A DNA stretch of 64,000 nucleotides from Nonomuraea rubra. GTDB lineage: Bacteria > Actinomycetota > Actinomycetes > Streptosporangiales > Streptosporangiaceae. Position 1 is the stretch's first letter. The number at the start of each line of letters is the position of its first letter. Shown here one piece after another: positions 43,371 through 51,805 of this stretch. The DNA lies in assembly GCF_014207985.1 (NCBI RefSeq), contig NZ_JACHMI010000001.1, positions 7,919,001 to 7,983,000 of the forward strand, written 5' to 3'. Below the pieces are notes generated by a model that saw only the letters and a list, made by a program, of their open reading frames with translations, ran no database searches and had not been told where the DNA came from. The position numbers were made by a program, and so were the translations under genes.

Positions 43371-44133
43371 ATGCTGGATGATCTCGGCCGGTTGTTCGCC
43401 TGGCTGACGGCTTCGCTGGCCGGGCCCGCGTCCGGCCTGTACGGCGAGTTCGGCCTGCGGCCCGGTGACCGGGATCCGGCACCCGGGCAGCCCGCCCGGT
43501 ACGGCGGCCTGGACCGGCCGGAGCAGACCGGCAGCACACACGTGCGCGACCTGCACCGGGACCTGCGCGAGCTGGGTTTCCTGCTCGCGCCGCCGGACGC
43601 GACGGCGTTCACGGCGGTCACGTGGCGGGCGGTCATGGAGTTCCAGCGCTACGCGTCGCTGTCCGACGCGGCCACGGAACGTGAGCCGCGCTCGGCGACC
43701 CTGCTGGACGCGGTGACGGCCGACGATCACCTCCGAGCGGGGCACGGCGATCGTCCACCGCTGGCACATCAGGGCCCCGGCGAACATGGTCTCGGCCGGT
43801 CCCGCGACGGAGCCGCCCGCGACCCGGCGGATCGGCCGCGCGGGCCCCGTCCTGCGGCCGGCCTTCGAGGCGGCGGCCCAGGAGGACCCGAGCCTGTTCT
43901 CCGGCCCGCCCGGCACCTGGGGCGACGCCGCCGAGCAGGCGATCGTCGCGCAACTGCGGGCGCGGGGCGGGACCTCGGTCGAGTACGTGCACGAATGGCC
44001 GCGCCAGGTGTCCGCGAGCCGGGGCTTCACGCTGCCGTACGAGCTGCTGCCGGACCACGGCGGCGGGCGGCGGCTCGACCCGGCGCGCGACTCGTTCCTG
44101 CTCGACACCACAGGACTGCCGCCGGAGCCCTGA
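43371..44133 (+). pseudogene. frameshifted gene with peptidoglycan-binding-like N-terminus
   Basis: Two open stretches in different frames appear to be one gene. The first (from ATG 43371) encodes a peptidoglycan-binding-1-like segment (HVRDLHRDLRELGFLLAPPD, TWRAVMEFQRYAS). Near 43717-43735 the plausible coding passes to another frame (SERGTAIVHRWHIRAPANMV) that runs to a stop at 44131-44133, through about 130 well-composed residues. A stop in the second frame at 43714-43716 places the shift after that point. This is either a true frameshift or a sequencing error. Confidence 0.55.
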
Positions 44134-44147
44134 GGCCCGCGTCCGCA

Positions 44148-44215
44148 TCACGGCTCCCCGCGTACCGCCACGAAGGCGACGTCACGGCTCCCTGCGTACG
44201 GCCACCAGCGCCACG
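44148..44215. repeat. duplicated 3' end of the receiver-PP2C gene
   Basis: Bases 44148-44181 and 44182-44215 are two adjacent 34-base units, 28 of 34 identical. On the minus strand the inner unit encodes the last residues VALVAVRREP plus the stop. The outer, downstream unit reads VAFVAVRGEP plus a stop in the same style, so the duplication carried coding sequence and the TGA together. Confidence 0.8.
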
Positions 44216-45750
44216 TCGTCCTCGCGCGACCCGAACGCGCCGAGCATGCGCTCGGCGAACTCCTCCAGGTCGTCCTCGACGGTCTCGGCGAGCCTCCTGG
44301 CCTTCTCCATGCTCTCGTCCAGCGAGACGGCGCGGTCCTCCACGAGCCCGTCGGTGAACAGCAGCAGCGTCCCGCCGGGCGGCAGCTTCAGCCGGTCCAC
44401 CGTGTACGTCTCCGGCAGCGCCCCCAGCAGCAGGTTGCCCAGATGGTGGTAGGCGCAGCCCGGCCCGGCGAACAGGGGCGGGATGTGGCCGGCGTTGGCC
44501 ACCTGGACCTCCCCGGTGGCCGGGTCGATGAGCACCAGGCAGAGCGTGGCCGTCATGCGCGGGTGGTAGCGCCGCATCATCTGGTTGAGCAGGTCGAGCG
44601 AGGCGCTGAGATCCACCTGGCCGATGAACGAGGCGCGCATCGCGTGCCGCAGCTCCGCCATCACGGTCGCGGCGTGCAGCGAGTGCCCCTCCACGTCGCC
44701 GATGGCCACCAGCACCCGGTCGCCGATCGGCAGCACCTCGTAGAAGTCGCCGCCCACCTCGATGTTGTCGGCGGCCGGCCGGTAGCGCATCGCCACCCGC
44801 AGGCCGGGCACCTCGGGGATGCGGGTGGGCAGCAGGCTGCGCTGCAGGGTCAGCGCGATCGCGTGCTCCTCGGTGTAGGCGCGCAGCGCGGCCACGGCCA
44901 GGGCCAGCTCCTGGCCGAGCTGGCGCAGCAGGTTCACCTCGTCGACGTCGAGCGGAGGGTCGTTCTCCACGCCCAGGTAGATGGGCAGGCCGGAGTTCTT
45001 CGTCCGGCAGAGCACGCCCGTGCTGCTGCCCTCGATCCGTACGTCCGGCAACAGCCCGCGCCACTCCTCCGCCCGCAGCGTGAACACGTGGGCGCGCTGC
45101 GCCTCCCGCTCCACCATGCGGCTCAAGCGGTCCAGCAGGTCGGGTCCGGCGGGATGGGAGGTGGCGGGCTCGCCGGGGCGGGCGCGGTAGCGGAGCGTGC
45201 GCCCGTCGGGCAGCAGCGCCAGCGTGCCGCAGAAGCGGCCCAGCACGCGGGCCGAGCCCTCGACCGCGACCGACAGCAGCTCGTCGAACGTCTCGGACTC
45301 GTTGATGCGCAGCGTCACGTCCGCGAGCCGGGCCAGGCGCTCGGCCATCTGCTCGGCCCGCCACCGCGCCCGGTAGTACCGCAGCATGGCCTCCACCGTC
45401 GCGGCGAACTCCGCCGGCTCGATCGGCTCGGCCAGGTACGCGTCGGCGCCCCGTTCCAGCCCCTCCGCGCGGTCGGCCACGGTGATGGCGTTGGCCGACA
45501 CCTGGATGACGGGGATCGACGCGGTCGCCGGGTCGGCCTTGATCCGCTCGCACACCTCGTGTCCGGGAATGTCGGGCAGCCGGACGTCCAGGATGACCAG
45601 GTCCACGTGCTGCGCGGCGAGCGTGGCCAGCGCCTCCTCGCCGCCGCCCGCCTCGATCACGCGGTGCCCGGCGCGGCGCACCCAGCTCGACAGGATGTAC
45701 CGCTTGGTCGGCGTGTCGTCCACCACCAGCACGGTCGCCGTCCCGCTCAC
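44182..45750 (-). CDS. response-regulator receiver domain fused to GAF-like and SpoIIE/PP2C phosphatase
   Basis: A 522-residue regulator. The receiver domain (VLVVDDTPTKRY, phospho-acceptor Asp in LVILDVRLPDIPG) spans residues 1-125. A GAF-like region follows to about residue 290. The PP2C-type SpoIIE phosphatase carries the metal-binding GGDFYEV, IGDVEGHS, LFTDGLVE and EDDVALVAV motifs. It should dephosphorylate a STAS protein such as RsbS when activated. It is the last gene of the stressosome operon. Its GTG overlaps the stop of the hybrid kinase (GTGA). Confidence 0.9.
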   Translation of the reverse strand: MSGTATVLVVDDTPTKRYILSSWVRRAGHRVIEAGGGEEALATLAAQHVDLVILDVRLPDIPGHEVCERIKADPATASIPVIQVSANAITVADRAEGLERGADAYLAEPIEPAEFAATVEAMLRYYRARWRAEQMAERLARLADVTLRINESETFDELLSVAVEGSARVLGRFCGTLALLPDGRTLRYRARPGEPATSHPAGPDLLDRLSRMVEREAQRAHVFTLRAEEWRGLLPDVRIEGSSTGVLCRTKNSGLPIYLGVENDPPLDVDEVNLLRQLGQELALAVAALRAYTEEHAIALTLQRSLLPTRIPEVPGLRVAMRYRPAADNIEVGGDFYEVLPIGDRVLVAIGDVEGHSLHAATVMAELRHAMRASFIGQVDLSASLDLLNQMMRRYHPRMTATLCLVLIDPATGEVQVANAGHIPPLFAGPGCAYHHLGNLLLGALPETYTVDRLKLPPGGTLLLFTDGLVEDRAVSLDESMEKARRLAETVEDDLEEFAERMLGAFGSREDDVALVAVRREP

Positions 45751-47414
45751 GCCCGCCCCTCCATCGCGCTGCGGATGGCCCGCAGCAGGTCCTCCCTGCG
45801 CAGGCCGTGCTTGTCCAGCACGACCAGGTCGCCGGAGGCGCGCTGGGGCGCGATCGTGACCACGACCACCGGGATGTCTCTCAGCCGCTCGTCCTCGGCC
45901 ATGCGCTGGAGCAGCACGTTGCCGTCCACGCGCGGCATGAGCAGGTCCACCAGGATCGCGTCGGGCGGCCCCGCCGCCATCAGGTCGAGCGCGGCGGCGC
46001 CGTCGGCGGCCTCTTCCACGTTCGCGGTGAAGCCGTGCAGCATGCGGCGGGCGGCCGCGCGGAACACCTCGTCGTCGTCGGCGATCAGCACGCGCTCCAG
46101 CTCGGGCGGGCCGCTGTAGTGCGGCAACCGCAGCGTGACCGTGGTGCCCTCGCCGTCCGTGCTGGCCAGCTCCAGCGTGCCGCCGAGCGCCTCGGCGAGC
46201 CTGCGCGCGTACGGCAGGCCCAGGCCCGTGCCCCTGGACCTGACCTGGAGCGAGCCGGGGACCTGGTAGAAGTCCTCGAACACGCGGGTCAGGTGCTCCG
46301 GTGCGATGCCGATGCCGGTGTCGGCCACCGTGATGACGGCCTCGTTCCTGGCGTGGTCGAGGCGGGCCTCCAGGCGTACCTCGCCGCGTACCGTGAACTT
46401 GACCGCGTTCGACAGCAGGTTGCGCAGGATACGCAGGAGCATGACCTGGTCCACGTACAGCTCGGCGACCTCGGGAGCCACCTCGTGGCGCAGCTCGACG
46501 CCGTTGCTCGCGTTCGGGCGCAGCATCACGTGGAGCTGCCCGGCCATCCGCTCCAGGTCCACGGCCGACGGCTGCGGGTCCAGGCGGCCCGACTCGGCCT
46601 TGGCCATGTCGAGCAGCTCGCTGACGAGCTCCAGCAGGGTCTCGGTCGAGTCGCCGATGAGCCGCACCTGGTGGGCCTGCTCCTCGGTCATGGGGTCGCC
46701 GCCGGGGCCCGTCAGCAGCCTGACCAGGCCGATGACGGAGTTCAGCGGGGTGCGCAGCTCGTGGCTGACGGTGGCCCAGAAGCGGTTCCTGGCCTCGTTG
46801 GCCTCCCTCAGCTGGCTGGACTTCTCGTCCAGCTCGGCGTACAGGGCGACCACTCCCCTGTTGGTCTCCTCCAGCTCGGCCGACAGCTGGTTGTACATCG
46901 CCATCACGCCCGTGTTGGTCTCCTGCAGCTCGGCGTTGAGCCGTACCACGTCCTCCAGGGTCTCGGCCAGCTCCCTGTTCTGCTCGCGCAGCTCGTCCAG
47001 GGCCGAGACCGGGGCGAGGTCGGCCAGCCTGGCGCGGATCTCCGCCGCCGGGGCGGGCGGGCGGCGCGCGTGCAGCCGCTTGGCGAGCGTGACGGTGCCC
47101 TCGTCCAGCATGATCTCGTCGACCAGCCTGCCCGCCAGCTTCAGGCCCTCCAGGCCGGGCGGGGCGGAGTGCCGCGAGTGTTCCAGGGAGATGTACAGGT
47201 GCTGGTCGCCGAGGGCGAGGACCGCCGTCGAGCCGGTGCCGAACAGCTCGCGGCCGGCTTCGCTCAGTGCGGTCGCCACGCGGATCTGGTCCTGCGGCTC
47301 CAGGCCGGCCAGCTCGGCGGCGGCGCGGCCGAGCCGGCGCAGGACGAAGACGTCCTGGTCGGCGTCCAGCCGGACGCGGATGAGCTCGGTCACCCCGGCC
47401 TCAGACTTCGCCAT
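45747..47414 (-). CDS. hybrid sensor histidine kinase of the stressosome operon
   Basis: A 555-residue cytoplasmic hybrid kinase with no membrane helices. Residues 1-115 resemble a degenerate RsbT/RsbW ATPase (IRVATALSEAGRELF). Residues 140-205 form a long coiled coil. Then come HisKA with FWATVSHELRTPLNSVIG, an HATPase (NLLSNAVKF, DTGIGIAPEHL, GTGLGLPYARRL) and a C-terminal receiver with Asp in AILVDLLMPRVDG. It probably phosphorylates the receiver of the downstream phosphatase. It overlaps the ATPase-PP2C gene upstream by 14 bases. Confidence 0.9.
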   Translation of the reverse strand: MAKSEAGVTELIRVRLDADQDVFVLRRLGRAAAELAGLEPQDQIRVATALSEAGRELFGTGSTAVLALGDQHLYISLEHSRHSAPPGLEGLKLAGRLVDEIMLDEGTVTLAKRLHARRPPAPAAEIRARLADLAPVSALDELREQNRELAETLEDVVRLNAELQETNTGVMAMYNQLSAELEETNRGVVALYAELDEKSSQLREANEARNRFWATVSHELRTPLNSVIGLVRLLTGPGGDPMTEEQAHQVRLIGDSTETLLELVSELLDMAKAESGRLDPQPSAVDLERMAGQLHVMLRPNASNGVELRHEVAPEVAELYVDQVMLLRILRNLLSNAVKFTVRGEVRLEARLDHARNEAVITVADTGIGIAPEHLTRVFEDFYQVPGSLQVRSRGTGLGLPYARRLAEALGGTLELASTDGEGTTVTLRLPHYSGPPELERVLIADDDEVFRAAARRMLHGFTANVEEAADGAAALDLMAAGPPDAILVDLLMPRVDGNVLLQRMAEDERLRDIPVVVVTIAPQRASGDLVVLDKHGLRREDLLRAIRSAMEGRA

Positions 47415-48435
47415 GCCGCCCGGTCTCCTGAGCGGGCGGCGCCGGGCGGGTGGGCTCCTGGGGTGGTCTGACCGTCACCACGCAGGCGTCGTCGCGTCTG
47501 CTGCCCGCCTCGCGCATCAGGCCGGCGGCGATCACGGCGGGCGTGCGCGAGAACAGGCCCGGCAGGAGCGCGGGGTCCCAGCGGTCCGTGAGCCCGTCGG
47601 TGTGCAGGACCACGGTGGCGTAGCCGGGCAGCTCGTAGGTGTACTGGCGCAGCCGCCCACCCTGGTGCCCGGCGATCCCTGGCACCGACACCATGCCCTG
47701 CCGGCCTTCGGCGTGCGCGACCCAGCCGGAGACGTTGCCGAGCCCGGCGAAGTGCACCTGGCCCGGCTCCACCCGGGCCACCGCGACCGCGCCCCCTCGG
47801 GTGCCGTTCATGCCGGTGTGCAGGCGCCGCACGATGTCGACCGGCTCCTGGTCCCGTACGTCGAGGAACAGCTCGACCGCCCGCTGCGTGGCCTGCGCGG
47901 CGATGTGGCCGTGCCCGAGCCCGTCACAGACGAGCACCGTCGTGGCCGGGCCGGCCTCGGCGATGGCGAACCCGTCGCCGCACACCGTCTCGTCGCCGAT
48001 CGGCCTGGTCAGCCCGCTGGCCCGCAGCGGCGGCGCGGGCGCGCGGCCCGCGGTGAAGTGCATGGCCAGCACGGTCCCCTTGCCCGGCAGGGAGTGCACG
48101 TCGTAGCCGGAGGCGATGCGGGAGATCGCGCCCAGGCCGATGCCCAGGGTCCCCGAGGTCGAGTAGCCGTCGCGCAGCGCGCGGGCGACGTCGGCCATGC
48201 CCGGCCCCCGGTCCACGGTGATCAGCTCCACCGTGGCGGGGGCCTCCGGGTGGGGGCGCACGATGACGGTGCCGTCCGTGGCGTGCTTGACGAGGTTGGA
48301 GACCGCCTCGCTCACGGCCACGGCCGTCTGGCCGATGAGCACCTGGTCGAAGCCGGCCGCCTCGGCCAGCGCGACGGCCTTCCTGCGTACGGCGCCGACC
48401 GCGCTCGGGTCCTCGGCGCGGACCCAGCCGGTCAT
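47401..48435 (-). CDS. fused RsbT-like ATPase and SpoIIE/PP2C phosphatase (RsbTX type)
   Basis: A 344-residue two-domain switch protein. Residues 1-125 are a GHKL kinase domain like RsbT/RsbW (AVSEAVSNLVKHAT, RGPGMAD, STSGTLGIGLGAI). Residues 145-335 are a PP2C phosphatase (VCGDGFAIAE, LVCDGLGHGHIAA, LHTDGLTDRW, RRDDACVVTV). The same protein could therefore add and remove phosphate on STAS partners such as RsbS and RsbR, like RsbX with a built-in kinase. The ATG at 48435 overlaps the stop of rsbT by four bases. Confidence 0.88.
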   Translation of the reverse strand: MTGWVRAEDPSAVGAVRRKAVALAEAAGFDQVLIGQTAVAVSEAVSNLVKHATDGTVIVRPHPEAPATVELITVDRGPGMADVARALRDGYSTSGTLGIGLGAISRIASGYDVHSLPGKGTVLAMHFTAGRAPAPPLRASGLTRPIGDETVCGDGFAIAEAGPATTVLVCDGLGHGHIAAQATQRAVELFLDVRDQEPVDIVRRLHTGMNGTRGGAVAVARVEPGQVHFAGLGNVSGWVAHAEGRQGMVSVPGIAGHQGGRLRQYTYELPGYATVVLHTDGLTDRWDPALLPGLFSRTPAVIAAGLMREAGSRRDDACVVTVRPPQEPTRPAPPAQETGRHGEV

Positions 48436-48833
48436 CGCGACCACTTCGTCACGGTCACGGTCGTGCCCTTGCCCGGCTCGGAGATCAGGTCGAACTCGTC
48501 GACCAGCCGCCGCGACCCGCCGAGGCCCAGCCCGAGGCCGCTGCCGGTGGTCCAGCCGTCGGTGAGTGCCTGGTCGATGTCGGGGATCCCGGGGCCCTCG
48601 TCGGTGAAGACCAGCTTGAGGCCGCGCCGCGGGCCGTTCTGGACGATCTCCACGTGGACGTCGCCGCCGCCGGCGTACACCAGGGCGTTGCGCGCCAGCT
48701 CGCTGGCGGCTGTGACGATCTTCGTCTGGTCGACGAGGGACAGCCCGGCCTCGACGGCGACGCTCCTGACGAGCTGGCGGACGCCGACGACGTCCGCGCT
48801 GCCGGCGATGACGACCTCGCGTGCGCCGCTCAC
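48432..48833 (-). CDS. rsbT: stressosome switch kinase
   Basis: A 133-residue GHKL serine kinase. The N-box is ASELARNALVYAGG with Glu45 and Asn49, the G1 box FTDEGPGIPD, and the G2 box GSGLGLGLGGSRRLVDEF. In the stressosome it phosphorylates RsbS and RsbR, leaves the complex and activates a downstream phosphatase. The GTG at 48833 overlaps the rsbS stop (GTGA), so RsbS and RsbT should be made in balance. Confidence 0.92.
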   Translation of the reverse strand: MSGAREVVIAGSADVVGVRQLVRSVAVEAGLSLVDQTKIVTAASELARNALVYAGGGDVHVEIVQNGPRRGLKLVFTDEGPGIPDIDQALTDGWTTGSGLGLGLGGSRRLVDEFDLISEPGKGTTVTVTKWSR

Positions 48834-49195
48834 CGGGTCGCGCTCCTGATGTGGTCCAGTAGCGCAACCCCCTTCTCCAGATTGAGTGCCGTACGGACGC
48901 CGCCGAGCGAGAGCCCGAGCTCCACCAGCGTGATCGCCACGGCGGGCCGCATGCCGACCACCACGGTCTGGGCGTCGAGCATGCCGCACGTGGAGGCGAT
49001 CGTGGCCAGCATCCTGCCGATGAACGAGTCGACGATCTCCACGGCGGTGATGTCGATGATCACGCCCTTGGCGCCGTTCCCGACGACCGCGCCGGCGAGG
49101 TCCTCCTGCAAGGCGAGCACACCCTGGTCCTCCAGGTCCACCTGGATGGAGACGATCAGGATGTCGCCGAGTTTGAGAATGGGTACGCGCTGCAC
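48830..49195 (-). CDS. rsbS: stressosome STAS-domain scaffold protein
   Basis: A 121-residue single STAS domain. The phosphorylatable serine is Ser57 in VEIVDSFIGRML, matching Ser59 of Bacillus RsbS. The N-terminal LKLGDILIVSIQ and the C-terminal helical part match RsbS in length and order. With RsbR it builds the stressosome core that holds RsbT. It lies 2 bases after rsbR on the minus strand. Confidence 0.93.
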   Translation of the reverse strand: MQRVPILKLGDILIVSIQVDLEDQGVLALQEDLAGAVVGNGAKGVIIDITAVEIVDSFIGRMLATIASTCGMLDAQTVVVGMRPAVAITLVELGLSLGGVRTALNLEKGVALLDHIRSATR

Positions 49196-49197
49196 GG

Positions 49198-50037
49198 CTA
49201 CGCGCTCTCCGCCCGGATCGCGATGCGCGTGTCACGGCCGCCGCTCACGTGGATGCCGCCGCGCTTGAAGGCGTGGGCCAGCGCGTCGGCCAGGGACGCC
49301 TTCGTGACGATGTCGCCGAACTCGATGCCGAGGGTGACGATCGTGTGCGCGATCTGCGGGCGGATGCCGGAGATGACGCACTCGGCGCCCATCAGGCGGG
49401 CGGCGACGACCGTCTTCAGCAGGTGCTGGGCGACCTGCGTGTCGACGGCGGGCACGCCGGTGATGTCGATGACCGCGTGCTCGGCGCCCGTGTCGACCAG
49501 CGTCTGCAGCAGCTTCTCCATCACCACCTGGGTCCTGGCGGAGTCGAGCGTGCCGACCAGCGGCACCGCCACGATGCCCTCCCACAGCTTGACCACCGGG
49601 GTCGACAGCTCCAGGAGCTGCTCGGCCTGGTCGAGGATGATCTTCTCGCGGGCTTCCGCGTACGTCTCGAACGTGAACAGCCCCAGATCGTCGATCAGCC
49701 TGGAGAACCAGATGAATCCGCGTGCCGCCTCGACGCCCTCCTGGTCGACCTCGACGATCTCGTACATCGCCTCCTTCAGGCCGAAGACGGCTCTGGCGGT
49801 GTCGGCCGGCGCGAACCCGGCGCGGGCGCGGGCCCGCGACAGCTCGGCCAGCAGGCCGCGGACGTCGGCGAAGTCGTTCTTGCCCTCGTCCAGTGCGGTG
49901 AGCAGCGCCTGGTAGAGCTCGGTGAGCTCCTCGGACGACGCGTTGGCGAGCTGCGCCCAGCGGCGGACGATCTGCTCCTGGTGGAGGCGGAGCAGTTCTT
50001 CGATGCGTCGCCTGTTGACATCGGCATGAACGGACAA
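49198..50037 (-). CDS. rsbR: stressosome sensor/scaffold protein (TTG start)
   Basis: A 279-residue RsbR-type protein. Residues 1-150 form a helical, non-haem-globin-like sensory domain (RIEELLRLHQEQIVRRW). Residues 160-270 are a STAS domain starting STPVVKLWEGIVAVPLVGTL, with the phosphorylation-site region GVPAVDTQVAQHLLKTV. The N-terminal turret domain senses stress and the STAS part packs with RsbS. The start appears to be TTG at 50037, with GGAG 6 bases upstream; no ATG or GTG fits. It is the first gene of the operon. Confidence 0.92.
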   Translation of the reverse strand: MSVHADVNRRRIEELLRLHQEQIVRRWAQLANASSEELTELYQALLTALDEGKNDFADVRGLLAELSRARARAGFAPADTARAVFGLKEAMYEIVEVDQEGVEAARGFIWFSRLIDDLGLFTFETYAEAREKIILDQAEQLLELSTPVVKLWEGIVAVPLVGTLDSARTQVVMEKLLQTLVDTGAEHAVIDITGVPAVDTQVAQHLLKTVVAARLMGAECVISGIRPQIAHTIVTLGIEFGDIVTKASLADALAHAFKRGGIHVSGGRDTRIAIRAESA

Positions 50038-50189
50038 AGATCACTCCAGGGAGGGCGGCTGGCAGTTGCTCGTATGCTAGTGCGGTTTGCCGTCACCGGG
50101 ACTCCGATCGGATCCGCTTTCCCGTTCCGAGGCTGCGCGCGCCCGCCCGCTGCGCCTCGTCAGCACCTGCTTTCTCACCCACCGATCCG

Positions 50190-50669
50190 CGCTCCTCAAG
50201 CCCACCCTGAGCCTGGCCGCGCTCACCGACACGGCGGCCGTCGCCGGCTCCCGGGAGCTCCGCCGCACGATCGCCGATCTGCACCGGCGCACCCCCGCCC
50301 CCATCAGCCTCCTCTGCCACAGCTACGGCTCCTACACCTGCGCCCTCGCGGCCCCCGGCTTACCGATCACCGACCTGGCCTTCATCGGCAGCCCCGGCGT
50401 AGGCGCGGCCGGCGTGACTCCCCCGGTCCGGGTCCGGGTCTGGGCCGGCCTCGGCGACAACGACTGGATCAAGCTCGTCCAAGGTCAAGCTCGGCGTCCT
50501 GGGTTTCGGCACCGACCCGATGCGGGGCCCGTACGGCGCCCGCCGCTTCGAAACGGGCACGGGCGGCCACAGCGACTACTACACTCCGGGCACCCCGTCC
50601 CTGCGCAACCTGACCCTGATCGCCCTCGGCCGCCACCAGGAGGTGACCCTCGATCAAGACGGCTCTTGA
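50190..50669 (+). pseudogene. alpha/beta hydrolase (DUF1023-type) remnant
   Basis: The C-terminal half of a DUF1023-like hydrolase is recognisable: LHRRTPAPISLLCHSYGSYT with the nucleophile Ser, TDLAFIGSPGVGA, VRVWAGLGDNDWIKLV. Near 50480 the frame shifts (a net loss of two bases fits), after which VKLGVLGFGTDPM, GTGGHSDYYTPGTPSLRNL and IALGRHQEVT continue to a TGA at 50667-50669. The N-terminal half, including signal or membrane segments, is absent. It lies divergent from rsbR. Confidence 0.7.
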
Positions 50670-50797
50670 CTCCGCCATTCCTGGGTACGAGTCGGAGGAG
50701 GCAGGCTTTGATGACATGGTGTCGTCATCAGCTTGACGTCGGACGCCGACGTTTGTGACACTTCGTCATGAAACGCCAGCACGAGCAGAGGTGGGCC

Positions 50798-51448
50798 GTG
50801 ACCACGTCGTTCTCCGAAACTTTGCGCAACGCCACCTGGGCCGATCACCAGTCGGCGGAATCGGAGGGCTACCTCTCTGCGCTGATGGGCGGCCGGTTGA
50901 GCGAGCACGACTACGGCGAGATGGTCGCTCAGCACTATTTCGCGTACACCGCACTCGACACCGTGTCCCGCCGGCTGGCGGACCACCCGGTGGCCGGCCG
51001 CTTCGTGTTCCCCGAGCTGTACCGCGAGCCGGCCCTGGAGCGCGACCTCGCGACGATCTACGGGCCGAGCTGGCGAGACCGGATCGCCCCGTCGAAGTCC
51101 ACCAGCACCCTCGTGGCCCGCATCCACCAGGTGTCCGACTGGCCCGGCGGCTACGTGGCCCACCACTACACCCGCTACCTGGGCGACCTTTCCGGGGGCC
51201 AGTTCATCCGGATGGAGCTGCAGAAGATCTACGGCTACGCGAAGGGCGGAGGCGTCGACTTCTACTTCTTCGACGAGCTGGGCAGTCTGCCCCGGTTCAA
51301 GAACGAGTACCGCTCGCGTCTGGACGTACTGGGGCTGGAGCTGGACGAGCGCGAACAGCAACGCATGATCGGCGAGGTCAAGCTGGCCTACCAGCTCAAC
51401 ACGGAAGTACTGACGGAGCTCCGACACGTGGTCAAGGCCGCCGCCTGA
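50798..51448 (+). CDS. heme oxygenase (biliverdin-producing)
   Basis: A 216-residue HO-1/HmuO-type haem oxygenase that opens haem to biliverdin, CO and iron. The proximal haem ligand is the His in NATWADHQSAES (residue 17 from the GTG). The distal helix is recognisable as RYLGDLSGGQF, with the family's flexible glycines. The GTG at 50798 has AGAGGTGG upstream; an ATG at 50768 would add ten polar residues. No haem uptake genes are nearby, so it may serve recycling. Confidence 0.92.
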   Translation: MTTSFSETLRNATWADHQSAESEGYLSALMGGRLSEHDYGEMVAQHYFAYTALDTVSRRLADHPVAGRFVFPELYREPALERDLATIYGPSWRDRIAPSKSTSTLVARIHQVSDWPGGYVAHHYTRYLGDLSGGQFIRMELQKIYGYAKGGGVDFYFFDELGSLPRFKNEYRSRLDVLGLELDEREQQRMIGEVKLAYQLNTEVLTELRHVVKAAA

Positions 51449-51777
51449 GCCCGCCTGCCGCAGCCCTCAGGCTCGGGCTTCAGTCCTGACGCCGTACCGG
51501 CCGCGACGTGGCGAGCGAGCTCGCGGGTGCACTCGTGGACCTTGATCCGGCCCCGCCGGAACAGCACCACGTGCACGCACCCGCCCAGCCGGAGCAGCAG
51601 CATGTGCACGTGCCCGTCCAGCCGGGAGTCGTTCCGGCTCTTCAGCGCGGCGGCCAGTCGCCCCACCCCCGCACGCGAACGCCTCTCCAAGCGCTCCAGC
51701 CCGCACGCGAACGCTTCGTTCGAGCGCTCCAGCCACCACAGCGCAACCTCGCCTTTGATCCCGTTGTGCGGGAACAT
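51388..51777 (-). CDS. hypothetical protein, 129 residues
   Basis: An open frame on the minus strand with high third-position GC and a plausible soluble composition in its first 95 residues (NGIKGEVALWWLERSNEAFA, HVHMLLLRLGGCVHVVLF). The last 35 residues look non-coding and overlap the end of the heme oxygenase gene by 61 bases. A true stop may be nearer 51467 if there is a small frame change. It is divergent from the TetR gene. I do not recognise the family. Confidence 0.4.
   Translation of the reverse strand: MFPHNGIKGEVALWWLERSNEAFACGLERLERRSRAGVGRLAAALKSRNDSRLDGHVHMLLLRLGGCVHVVLFRRGRIKVHECTRELARHVAAGTASGLKPEPEGCGRRAQAAALTTCRSSVSTSVLSW
51445..51483 (+). terminator. probable terminator after heme oxygenase
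   Basis: CTGAGCCCG (51445-51453) can pair with CGGGCT-T-CAG (51474-51483) with one bulged T, around a 20-base loop. It lies immediately at the stop codon. Confidence 0.5.
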
Positions 51778-51805
51778 GTGCGGCGGCCCGGCCTACCATG
51801 GGCGT

